In this document: positions 1-10,335 of the stretch, piece after piece
Layout: the number at the start of each line of letters is the position of its first letter
How positions within the stretch are numbered: the stretch's first letter is position 1
Assembly (NCBI GenBank): GCA_023055355.1
Contig: JALJCS010000029.1
Span: forward strand, 434,001 to 498,000
Length of the DNA: 64,000 nucleotides
Origin: Agelaius tricolor
Taxonomy: Eukaryota; Chordata; Aves; Passeriformes; Icteridae
Direction of reading: 5' to 3'
Notes under the pieces: generated by a model
The model's input: the letters and a program-made list of their open reading frames with translations, nothing else
Database searches by the model: none
What the model was told of the DNA's origin: nothing
Translations under genes and position numbers: made by a program

Positions 1-50
1 TTCTGCTTAATCCTCTCGCTCCGTTGTCCTGGAGTGCTGAATTTCCCACA
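1..50 (+). mobile_element. 3' end of an LTR cut by the window edge (same LTR as 58659-59045)
   Basis: These 50 bases are identical to the last 50 bases of the LTR that starts after a polypurine tract at 58659. They end in CCCACA, the CA end of the element, followed by the same flanking sequence in both places. The rest of this LTR lies left of the window. Confidence 0.8.
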
Positions 51-3000
51 AGGAAAGCCCTACTAAAAGGGCTCTGATTTTAATGATAGTTGCTGTCTAG
101 ACGATGAATAATGGGACTAGTTCTTTCAAATCCTTCCCTCGCTGACATCTGTAAGTTTCATCTTTTCCTGATTGTACTGGTGGCTATACATCAGTTATGA
201 CTAGAAAGGAATGAGTTTTAGGGATATGTGGCAAGGAAATTGGTAGCTCTGCTTCCATTTCCATTGTCTAAGAAGAATTCTGGTTAGTTTTGGACTTTTC
301 ATAGACCTCTGACTAGATTGCATTTGTCTTTGATTGAGCCTGTAAATTTTAGGCTACTAGGCTTGACCAATGAATAGAAAAGGGAAAGTCACACAGCTTA
401 GGTGGTTCTCTTGTCAACAACTTCTCAATAGTAGGGCGATTTCTGTCCTCAAGTTTGTTACTTCAGCTAGCAGATTATGCTCACTCCAAAAGAAGGTGAG
501 AAGTTTGCTACCCTAAATGGTCCGAGAATTCTGCCTGCTTCTTTGTGACTCTTTTGTATGACTGGGTTCTGTATTATTGGAGTTTGTTATAAAAAGTTGG
601 ATTAAATTGCGTGCGTCCGCTCTTGGGGGAAACAGTATTTAGCCAATAACATCTAGGCTTTTATCGACCTGAGACTGTCTGAACGGACCGGACACTTTAA
701 ACACAGTAATTCCTGCTAGTTCCAATTCCATTTTTAGACTCGACAAACCGAATGGTAAACCTGCACCAGTAGGGAGGGACATTGGACTTTCTCCTTTTTA
801 GAGAGAAACTAATGAAAAAGTTTCAGCAGAATCATAGCAGGCTGTAAAATAAGAAAAGCATCATGAAAAGAGGCCAATCCTATCCTCTTAGATATGGCTA
901 GTTGTGATTGGACATGAATGAAATATGTCAACTCTGTGTTCCTGGGTATCGCATCAGTAACAGCTACTTCAGCTGCTGTAGTTGTCTCCTAAAGCTAAGA
1001 ACAGAATCCAAAGAATTGTGATTCCATGGTCCCAATTCACCCTGTGATGGTGACAGGTGAAAAAGGAGTGGAAGGTGCACGGGGAAATTAACTTGAATGG
1101 CCTATCTAAATCAGCAGCCACTGATTTCCTGAAAACTTCAACAGGTCAGTTGACCTGTTGGGATTCTTTTAATCCATGGTCATGTTTTTCTTGGGATTCT
1201 TGTAACCTTTCCCCATTCGTTCAGCCTTTGCCCTCAAGCCTTTGCTGACATTTCAAGTATCTCGACAAGCTGGAAATGTGTTGTCTTTCTTTATCATGTC
1301 ATAATTCCCTTCAAAGGCTTGTTTGCCTCAAGTCTTATTTTTGCTGGTTTTCTGCTAGTTCATTGTCAGAGGGCAGCAGGTGCTTTGTAAGAGCAAGTAC
1401 ACAATCCTATAGCTTGCTTTTCTTTTGATTTGGCCTGTCTAGAAAACTGAATGACTGAACATTTCCAACAGAATTTTCTCTCCCCATTATGTTTCACCGG
1501 AAGGGCAGATGCAAATCATCTACTTAAACTCTTGGCACGGAAGAAAGTAGTGGTTTGCTGCTGCATATAGGTAGAAGCTTACAAAGGAAGGCCTTGGGCT
1601 GAGGCCCGATACTTTGGCTAAGTAGAAAAGGACTATGGGAAGGTGAGGCCGCTGAATCAGAGGTAGATCAACAAGTTCTAGAATGGTCACGTGTTCACGG
1701 CGTGGTGTATGATGGTTGGTTGAATGAATTTTGTTATGGCTTAAAGCTGTGGAACTGATAAAGGCCTGAGTGCTTCAAAAGCCTGGTTTTTGCAAAAAAG
1801 CAGCTCTCCTCTGCACCTGCCTGGGGACTCTGCATCACTAGGGACCCTCACTCCCAGTTTGCCAAGGAGATGATCAGTAGGAATGTTGCAGAGCTGCTGT
1901 GTCCATATGAACGGAATGGCAAAGAGTGAAGCGGTGGGTATTTTTGGGCTTTAATACAATGCTGCTGCATTGGTGCCAGTTTAGTCAGTTTTCCATCAGT
2001 GGCCTTTCTGTCTAGAAGTACACTGCCCAGAGTCTTTCTAGCATGTGATGCCATTTCCTTCCTGTTGTTTTAATACCTTCCTTCAGTTGAAAGGATGATA
2101 CAATCTTTACATTTTGAAGATCCCTGTTAGGAAACACTATGCCAGAGGAGTCATTGTTCCCTTTTCTTCTGCCTCCTTTGTAATTTTCAGAGACTCATTT
2201 CAAATTTCTGCTAATGTCGAGAAGAATACTGAGACTACTCAGCAGGGTTGAGGCTCTCAGCTGCTTTCCTCTTTCATACTGCTTCATACTGGATGTGACT
2301 TAATGGCCTGGTTTTGTCATCCGCATTTTGCTGTGATCTGTGAACACAAAAAGAAGTCTTTGTTTTTTGCAAGAACTACCCCTAGGAGGATTTGTGTTCA
2401 TTTTGATTTCTACGGTGTTAGCCCTGTTGCAGAAAAAAAGGAGATTGTACCCTCTTCTTGTGCTCTCATTCCCTCCTCTCTGCTTTGCATGTCCTAGTTA
2501 ATCTACTGCCATGACTCATTTGGCATCATCTCATAGTGCAAATTCTGCACAGTTGCATGGACTTACAAATGCCAGTTGCCAAGGAGCTAATATAACCATT
2601 CAAAGATTAAAGAATTGTAGGGCTGGGCAAGTTCAGCTGCTGAAACTGTAAGTGGTTAAGTCATGCCATATTAAAGAGACAGAGCAAAGCAGTTCATCTA
2701 GGACTTTGAACTGGACACCTCCGAGAATAACAGCTTGACAGCAATGACACAGCCATCTTCCTAGCTGTATTCCAGAAAGAGAAAAGGGACACCTTCAATG
2801 GTTAAGATGTTTGGCATGAGAAAACAGCAAGAAATGTAGCCCAAAATACTTGAGCCAGATAAAGTGCGTTTTTCTCGTGAGAATTTTGCAGTTGTTCTTT
2901 CTTGTCTGTGCCTTTACTTTTCACAGAAGACAGGGAGGGCGTTCAATTATTATTGTTCTTTTGTTTTCTATTCTTGGCCTCCCTCTTTCCACCTGCCATT

Positions 3001-5004
3001 AACAATTTTGCCTTTCTTGACTGGCTTGTCTTTCTTTACTTCTAGAAGGTTACATGAGGTCCTCCAACCTTGTCATAAACATTCGCATACAGTGGAAAGG
3101 AGTAGAAGGTACATCTAAATGCACAAAACAGACCCAGAAAAATAGAGTTTTTTTACAGTCTTCTGTGAGAACAAGATCTCTTTGAACTGAGTAATGCTTT
3201 AACTTTTAGTCCACTCATTACTATTATTACAAGTGTTTGGCCTTTAGTACATAGCCTTTGAAATCATCCAGCCCAATATTTTTGGCTAATTTTTTTTTTA
3301 TTTCTCTCAGGGACTTTGTTTCTTAAGGAACAGTCCAGAGCGAGAGCGTCCACGGTAGAGTTATGCTGCCATAATAAAAGCGTCGTAAATTCTGGTACAG
3401 TTTGTGCTGGTAATAGGTCTAGGAAAGAAAGGTTTTACATCTTTTTTGACTTTCAAATGTAACCATTATTTGAAACAGTTAAGAGTTGGGCTTTCCCCCC
3501 CTCCAAAATACTTCTCTCTGGAATGTTACTCAGGGATTACACATAAAAGCTCACCCTGTAAAATATGTTGCGGATAATCTGCAGTAAGCGCAGCTTAGCA
3601 GCTAGAGATGATTATGTGGGTTAAATGACATTCCTTCTGCGGTGATGGAAACTCTGTCTACGCAGACATACTCAACAAAAGTTACCATGGCTTAGCTCCT
3701 CTCCTAAACTTCATGTGCATTTTAAAACTTTCCAAGAAGCTGAATTCAAGCTCCTTCATTGCTCTGTGCTGGAGTCCCAAGAAAATATCAGTGTGCTTTT
3801 TGTCCTTTACAGCTGTCATTGCTTAGCTCTTGAACATGAGACTCTCTCATGACTGATGAAAGTTGTCTAGTTAAGAGTGGGTCAAAGACACGCTCCTGCT
3901 CTAGAAGGAGATGAGAAGGTTTCTGCAGTCTTTGTCATCTCTACTGCTTGTGATTTCTAGACAAAACCAGTGGGAAGTTTTCTGAAGGCAGTCCAGAAGC
4001 TGGCAATATGGACAGCTTACAACCAAACACTTGCTGCACTGCTACCACGGTGATACCAGGAAGGACTTAAAAAATTTAAACGGGCAAACAAAGCAGTTGG
4101 AAGGAAAAGAACATTAACCATTATTCCATGCTTCTAATATATCCTCCTTTAAGTCATCATTTTCCTGCAGTTTAACGGCTTGCCTTGGTATCCCTCAAAA
4201 GGAAATCTGAGACAGAGTAAGCTTTTGAATGCAGTAGATGTGACACGTGCAGGCCAAGTTGCCTTTGTTGACATCAAATGCCAGTTATGCTTGAGCTACC
4301 CTTTGCTTAAGGTACTTCGCTTACACTAAGAATTTTACTCATCATTGAGCAAATTTTGCTGTCATGATTGAGTAAATTTTATTCATGATAGAGTGAATTT
4401 TACTGTCACTCAGAATTTTACTGTCATGATTGGCATGGAAACTTTTCAAGGAAAGCTCTGGATAGCAATGTTTGTGAAAAAACAGTATTTTATCTCCTGT
4501 ATTTGTGTGAAGCAGGTAAGCCTTTTGCTGTCACCAGTGTTGCTTACCCTTTCATGTCATATCCCTCTTCATATCCATATTCTGCTGAAGGCTTATTAAT
4601 CTACTTTAAAATTGGCACGTGGAATAAGACTCCTTTTCCTTTTTGAAAGCTAATGTCATTTGACCTACTGACAGTAAATAATTCATTAATTGTAAGTCCC
4701 CAGCTAGCATCTTTTACGCATATTCTAACCTTCTAAAGAAGTAACAAAAACACTCTCCAATACTTTGCTTTCTTAAGCACACAAAATGCTTCCCTCCTTT
4801 GCAGTTGGCATTGTAAAATGAACCACATCTCTGCAGTATTTTAACGTGCACCATATTTAACCAAGTAATTCAAAAGAAATAAAAAGCAGCCCCTTCGATT
4901 TGGAAATATTTTTGAATTGTTTTTGAATATACAAAACATACCCTTACCGTACGCATTGCATGCAGATTTAATCGTCGTGAAAGCAAACCCTATGTTTCTG
5001 TTCG
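1..5004 (+). repeat. Left copy of a large direct segmental duplication (5 kb visible)
   Basis: This block matches 58996-64000 base for base apart from about 15 substitutions and one single-base indel (an extra A in the right copy near 60580), roughly 0.3% divergence. Differences I saw lie near 955, 1541, 1772, 1988, 2129, 2152, 2234, 2291, 2781, 3341-3343, 3386, 3560, 3572 and 3740. The match begins at the first base of the window and runs to its last base, so both true boundaries are outside. Apart from the LTR tail at 1-50 and a weak exon-like segment at its right edge I recognise no gene or transposon in it. Short open frames of 60-84 codons occur in both copies but look like chance. Confidence 0.97.
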
Positions 5005-5094
5005 GATCGCAGGGTTTTCCAGTTTCCACAATTGTTCTTGGCACAGTTTTCTACTTATGTGACTGTTAGGACACTCACAGGTACTTCTAAGGTA
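4948..5094 (-). other. Exon-like segment, unrecognised, with an in-frame stop
   Basis: On the minus strand a strong pyrimidine tract ending in CTACAG lies just before 5094 and a GTAAGG donor follows 4948. The 147 bases between them are an exact multiple of three. The only long frame is cysteine-containing (C-E-C-P near its start) but meets a TAG about two thirds of the way along, and a second frame is open over the 3' part. It could be a decayed exon or a chance arrangement. No family is recognised. It straddles the end of the part of the duplication that is visible twice. Confidence 0.15.
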
Positions 5095-5590
5095 CTGTAG
5101 TAAGCGGAGAAGGAGGAGAGGTTGTGCCTTATTTCTGGCTTCCTTTGGTTTTCTTTTTGGTTTTCTTCCTCTTGCTCTTTTTCATGTCACCTTTCTAGAT
5201 ACTGTGATTTAGATTTGCAGTTTACTAAGCTGTGCTTTCTGTCTGGAATTCTTTGAAATTCCGAGAGGAACCCCACCGGTAAATATGCATCTTTTTATGA
5301 TTTGCTAGCTACATAGAAAATCTTCCTGCTGCTCTAAAAGGCTTTTATTTGATATGCATTTTTATCACCATTCCAATGAAAAGTTCCTCTATTCACTGCT
5401 TTTGTACTGGATTCAGTTCAATGTGCGCTAACGGTGCAAAAAAGTCCTGCTGGAAGAAAGGATCTGCATACCAATTGACCAAGACACGGGCTACAAGGGT
5501 CTTGGAAAGGTTCAAAGTTTCTCTACCTTTCTGGCAGTCTGTCTTCACAGCAGGACTTGATGAGGGATTTTGCTGGCGTTTCTTTGACAG

Positions 5591-5644
5591 AAAGCAATAA
5601 CAAAGCAAGCAAAATGGAGCAGCAGAAGAAGATAGCAGCAAAAG
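5591..5644 (+). other. Exon-like segment 1 of an unrecognised plus-strand gene model
   Basis: Preceded by a T-rich acceptor ending in TTTGACAG and followed by the donor GTACAT. The 54 bases read through a lysine- and glutamine-rich peptide of 17 whole codons (containing KMEQQKKIAAK). It starts with two bases of a split codon and ends with one, which fits the next segment at 6167. No homologue is recognised, and the peptide is low complexity. Confidence 0.2.
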
Positions 5645-6166
5645 GTACATTATCCCCTCTGTTATTATCATTGTCGAAAGAGATTTTTTCTCGCCATGTT
5701 ACATCAAATACCTTAGTAGAGCTAAAGACTAGAAAAACGCAGCTCTGTTCTGGTTCATTAAAAGCAAAGCCATCTGTGGACAGAAGTGCCCAGCGTGATG
5801 CTGGGAACTCCTAGCTGGTTTCAGTAAGCTGTCTGGAGAACGGCATTTTCGGTGGGCTTTACTAGCGTGTCTGTACGGAGGGGGAGTTTATGTGCAGCTT
5901 TGAGCCCTGAGAGTGCCATAGGCAAAGAGACCCATCGTGTAGCTCTCTGACCAGCCACAGCACGCTGAGGCATGATGGATTACTCCCAGAGTTCACGTGG
6001 TAGAAAGGTTTTCTGCCCCCGTGAAGGACGACACATCCATTTGCTTGAATAGAGCCATTCTGTATGTTACAATGGTAACTTGAATTCATCAAGTTTGTGC
6101 TATTTGTACAATGGCAGTGAGCTTGGATTCTTAAGCTTCTCGTGTTTGACCTGTTTCCTGTTTCAG

Positions 6167-6352
6167 TAAATAGCAAAACTTCCAAGGACTGCAGCGACAA
6201 GAAGATGAAGCTGCTAGCGTATTTCAAATGTTTGCCTAATAAAATGGTGATTTTTGCACATATTCGCAATGGAAATTTACGGTACCGAAACACCAGCTCT
6301 GCTCAGGGCAATTCTGAAATTGACTTGAGCTCTTTCCCGTGTTTCTTAGCAG
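6167..6352 (+). other. Exon-like segment 2 of an unrecognised plus-strand gene model
   Basis: The acceptor is CTGTTTCCTGTTTCAG, a good pyrimidine tract, and the donor is AG|GTGAAC. The 186 bases are open in the frame that continues from the segment at 5591-5644 (two bases of a split codon at the start, one at the end). The peptide starts lysine- and serine-rich (NSKTSKDCSDKKMKLL) and then becomes mixed. I do not recognise the family. It may be a real exon, a decayed one, or chance. Confidence 0.22.
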
Positions 6353-6549
6353 GTGAACTGAGATACTTCTAGCTTCCAAGGCAAGGCCTTTGACAGCAGC
6401 TTCAAAAAGGCCCAGGCTGTTGGATGAAAAGGTGAAAAAACTGAGGGAAATGGGGGGAAATTTCACTTCTGGTTTATGTCATAGATTCAGCCAGATGATC
6501 AACAAGCATTAGTTTGATGAGGTACCAGCGCAGTCTTTCACTCTTGCAG

Positions 6550-6923
6550 ATCCCCAAAAGCTTAACCATCCAGCAGCTTCTTCCTTGCAACAAGTGCCAC
6601 AGCCAAAAGCCAGGCCTGGCCGTCACCTTCTCCTCGCAGCCTACAAACTCTGCCAAACGTACCGGCGATTCTCACTTTCGTTCACAGCTACATGGACAAG
6701 CACATCCTCTCCATGTCTCCGAGTCCTTAGTGAAACCAAACAGCGGTTCACCTTCAAACAGCTCAGTGTGCCAGGACAGAAAGATTTCACTGGCCTGTCC
6801 CCTTGCTTTTTCCTTGCAGCCTTTTATTTTCAGAGCATACACCGAGGCATTGCACTTTGCTTCTCAGCTGAATGCATTGCCACATTGCTGGAGTCCCACA
6901 CGTCCATCTCCTTCTCGCACTAA
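6550..6923 (+). other. Exon-like segment 3, possible terminal exon, unrecognised
   Basis: A strong acceptor (CTTTCACTCTTGCAG) precedes 6550. The frame compatible with the previous segment stays open for about 124 codons to a stop at 6921-6923. Two other overlapping frames are also open over much of this length because the DNA is C-rich, so openness alone is weak evidence. Part of it belongs to a diverged repeat seen again near 10.5-10.8 and 11.4-11.6 kb, which argues for a repeat rather than a unique exon. Confidence 0.17.
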
Positions 6924-7157
6924 CTGCTTCTGTTGAAACATGCTGATGTGATGTGCTTTCCTGCTCAGCTATTAACACAGTCACATTCTATGTCCTGCTT
7001 GCAGTCTGAATCTAAAAGGAGACGTTTCTGACTATGTCTCACAGACACAGATGGACCAGGATGAAAAGGTTGCTTGGACCTTGCCACTTACGTTCGAAAA
7101 CATCCATTCACTCCACAATCAAGAGACACCTTTCTTTGCTTTACATCCTGCAAACTT

Positions 7158-7159
7158 CA

Positions 7160-7197
<38 letters not shown>
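7158..7197 (+). repeat. (CA)n microsatellite
   Basis: About 20 uninterrupted CA dinucleotides, followed by two CAGA units. The three reading frames crossing it are open only because of the dinucleotide repeat. Confidence 0.97.
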
Positions 7198-7201
<4 letters not shown>

Positions 7202-7239
7202 GACACGAGAGCTACGCACTTTCTTTCTTTCTTTCTTAG

Positions 7240-8560
7240 CTGCACACACTCACCTATTTCCCACCTTGACCTCTCTACCACTTCTCCTTCGGCCTTGCTG
7301 TGCATGGACATTTCCTGTTAAGATACCCATTGTGTTGCCTATCCCTCCCCCACATTGCCTTGCCTTTCCTACCCAATCTTGCATTTCCTTGTCATTGCTG
7401 ACAATTCCTTTCTTTTCCCTTGCCTTCCTGACCCATGCATGTCCTTCCCTTGCCCTTCATACCAACCCAGTGCCTTGTATTGACTTGCTCACCTATCCTT
7501 CTTTTCCTTCCCATTTGTCCAGCTCCAATCTTTCATTTCCTTCTCCTTCTAGGACTCTTATTGCCTTGTCTCCCTCTCTTTTGTGTTGCCTGGCAAAGCC
7601 ACCACTTGTCTGGCCTTGTCCTTGAACCCCTTCCTTGCCTTGCATTACCTTGCTCACCAGTCCCCCACCTGGAATTCACCACCTCTCTTTTTGTGGAATC
7701 TCTTCAACATGCATTGCCCTGCCTGCTTCTCCTAGGATTCTCCAGGCTTCCACTGGCTATTTTTTCTCAAGGCCCAGCGTTTCAGGAGCTTGTGAGAAGA
7801 AGCCTGGAGGAGGCCACGTGCAAGCACACCTATCTGTCCTGACAGCTTTCTTCTGACATCTATCCTTCCATGTCTTGAATTTTGGACACAAACTTCATCT
7901 TTCACCCTTGGGCTTCAGGGGCAGAATGACAGTTCTTTTGCATACAAAGGAAAGCAGGCAACCCAAGTGTCTTAGGTGCAGATTAGACATGACCCATGCA
8001 AGATCAAGGCTGGACAGAGCGGTCCGTCCGGGCCGCTTTTGTGTACCAGCAATCTTTGAATGGACCTGCCACTTGCCTTGCATTGGGCAACCAACCAGTT
8101 TCCTTGCCATGCCCTGCTCATTCTCCATTGCTTTGCATTCCCTTGCATACCCATGCCTCACATTTGACCTGCCTGCAGTTTTCCTACAGGGCTTGGCCTT
8201 GCCTAGCCCTTCCAGTTACCATTACCTCCTATGCCCAGCCTTGCCTCTAACTTCTGGCACTTGTCTCACCTACCACTCCATTTGCTTTCCCCTCACGGCT
8301 TCAGTCTTGCCAACCTGTCCCTTGACTTGCCTACAATTGCCTACACTTGCTTTGCATTGCCTTACCTGCATGGAAGGCAAGGCAAAGAGTGGTAGACAAG
8401 GCAAAGCAAAGCCAGGAAGTTATTGGAAGGGCTAGGCAAGGCAGACATAGGCAAGCAAGCAAAGCTAGGGTAGGGTAGGCTAGGAAAACTAGGCATGGTA
8501 CTGGAGGCAAGGCAAAGCCAAGTGACTTGGAGTGCCTTTCCTTGCTTGGGAAATAAAAGA
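7240..8560. repeat. Degenerate CCTTGCC-rich block with a mirror complement (imperfect inverted repeat)
   Basis: From about 7240 to 8370 the plus strand is rich in the words TTGCCTTG, CCTTGCC and TGCCTT. At about 8371 the composition flips, and to about 8560 the words are GGCAAGGCAAAG and AGGCAAGG. The turning point, around CTTACCTGCATGGAAGGCAAG, is an imperfect palindrome. I see no transposon ends. Confidence 0.6.
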
Positions 8561-9917
8561 TACGGTGGCAATGTTGGTAGGGCTGATGATAAGGTATCGT
8601 GGGAAGGTATAGTACAGCAAGACATTTCTGTCCTGGTCCTTTCTGTGTAGGAGCCATTGTTGGACCGAGTCAGTACCGGACGTGGTATGCAACTTTTGCT
8701 CGGTAAGTTCCTGAAGGAGAACAGCAATGCTTTCTCATGGGAAGGAAAGAACTTAGCCCCAGTGTTGGAGGTGCAGATAAGAAGCTGTGTCGTGCAGCTT
8801 AAGGGCGGCAGCAACTTTCTATGCTGGCATATTTGGTGTGGAAGCACTGACTCAATTTGTACAATCATGGAGTCGGTATCCATCTTTGGAAGGCAGTCTC
8901 CTTCCTGCAAGAATCCATTTGGCATGTGTTTTCCACTTTCTCAAGGCAGCCTTCTTGAAATTCTGCCAGCACACTTCTTTTGGACAAGGTAAAGAGCTGC
9001 GCTGGGTCTTGGTGTGCAGCCTAGCTAGTGCCCCGCACAGGTAATGCCCAATAACAGTGGTCTGACACCTTTGTAGAGGATCAGGCCCTGGATGCTTTGG
9101 ATTTTGGAGGAAGGGATGCCATTTCTTTTGAGATGGGCTTCCAGTTCCTCCTCCCTTTGGCAAAGTTTGGGTGGCCACTTTGGGTGGTCTCAGTGAATTG
9201 AAAGGCTTTTCCCAATAGGCAGTTCTCTGGGTTCGAGTTGTTGAACTGTCAGTGGCAATGCAGAGGCCAGGCCAGGCCTCTGCAGGACAGGTTTTTGTCC
9301 CTTGTAGCTTTAGGGACTGTGTGAGCAGTCCCTGGTGCCATCCCATTTGGATCCTGACTCTGAGAGATTGAAGGCTTACGGTGGTACCTAGAGCTGAGAA
9401 GGAAAGTGGCGATAGCAGGGTGCACGTTTATAGTTTGATGGGTGCAATTGAAATTGTAGGCAGCAAAGAGCTTTCTCCACCAACAGTTTTGCGAGCTCGG
9501 CCAACATTTTCAAGTTTGTTACCAGGCTCTGTGAGAGAGAAAAAGTTTGTTAGGGCAGAAGATCTGGTGTCGGCCTTTGAGTGTGGGGCAAAGAAGAGTA
9601 TCCACACGGAAGGGGAAGATCGGTGAAATCTGTTTGTCCTGACACAGTTGATTGGAGAGCAGGGACGTTTCTGACTTGGCTGGGTCCTGGGGGTGGTTGT
9701 GAGCTGGGCTCGGTGCGTGTCCTGGTTTTGTGAGTTGACAATGCTGTGGTGTGGTTATTTAGAAGAGCGCTGACAGTGCCCAGGAAAAAGACAAGCACTT
9801 TTCTAGCCCAGGCCCGTTCGTGTGGGAGCAGTGTAGGGACAAGAGCTCCGCTGTGGATCCTGGCTCTCGGGTACTGACAGAATGGGATCCTGCATGTAGC
9901 CCAGAAGGAAGAAGAAT

Positions 9918-10329
9918 TGTCGTGAACGGCGGGAGAAATGCGACACACCATATGCGTGAATGGCAAATCCCAAAGTTTATTGAAAACTCACACATATTTA
10001 TATTGGTGTTAATGAAGCTTATACATATTGCAAAAGCTGAGTTCATTATTGGTTAAAGCACACTTGGATCAACCACACCTACTTCTATCTTCTAATAATT
10101 ATTTTGCTTCTATGTTTGCATTCTTCCAGCTTCTCTACCTAAGATATCTACATTTTCTGGCAAGCGATTTTCTCCCCCGTCTTCCCGTTTCAGAGAAGGT
10201 CACTGTGACCTTTGTCAGCGATTGGACACTGGTTGCTTAGTTCCCAGCTTGTATCCCCTATCCTTATCCATCGGTATCACATCGAAATGTCCTTTCTCAG
10301 CTAACCAATTATCCAAAAAGCTCTCTACA
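9918..10329 (-). mobile_element. Solo LTR, 412 bp, ERVK-like, with perfect 6-bp TSD
   Basis: On the minus strand the element begins TGTAGAGAGC and ends CACGACA, the usual TG...CA ends. The 6-bp duplication AAGAAT flanks it exactly at 9912-9917 and 10330-10335. On the minus strand a TATA-like TATAAATAT is followed by the polyadenylation signal AATAAA and a short U5, a complete compact LTR plan. A 6-bp TSD is typical of betaretrovirus-like (ERVK) and alpharetrovirus-like elements. No internal proviral sequence remains, so it is a solo LTR left by recombination. Confidence 0.88.
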
Positions 10330-10335
10330 AAGAAT

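Larger units (their letters stand above)
5005..9911. other. Unclassified region with exon-like segments, low-complexity blocks and a degenerate repeat
   Basis: No complete gene or transposon is recognised here. The stretch holds three phase-compatible exon-like segments (5591-6923), a (CA)n tract (about 7158-7197), a C+T-rich block built around CCTTGCC-like words (about 7240-8370) that turns into its purine-rich complement (8372-8560), and members of a diverged repeat marked by the word CCAGGACAGAA or its complement near 6773, 8630 and 9640. Open frames of 100-190 codons in the C+T-rich block come from its lack of stop-forming purines and are not good gene evidence. Confidence 0.5.

Noticed and set aside
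7074..8925. Several proline/leucine-rich open frames of 110-190 codons on both strands
   Set aside because: They follow from the pyrimidine-rich composition, overlap one another in several frames and show no motif.
9259..9282. Short palindrome GCAGAGGCC...GGCCTCTGC
   Set aside because: A single 9-bp stem with a short loop and no context; expected by chance in GC-rich DNA.
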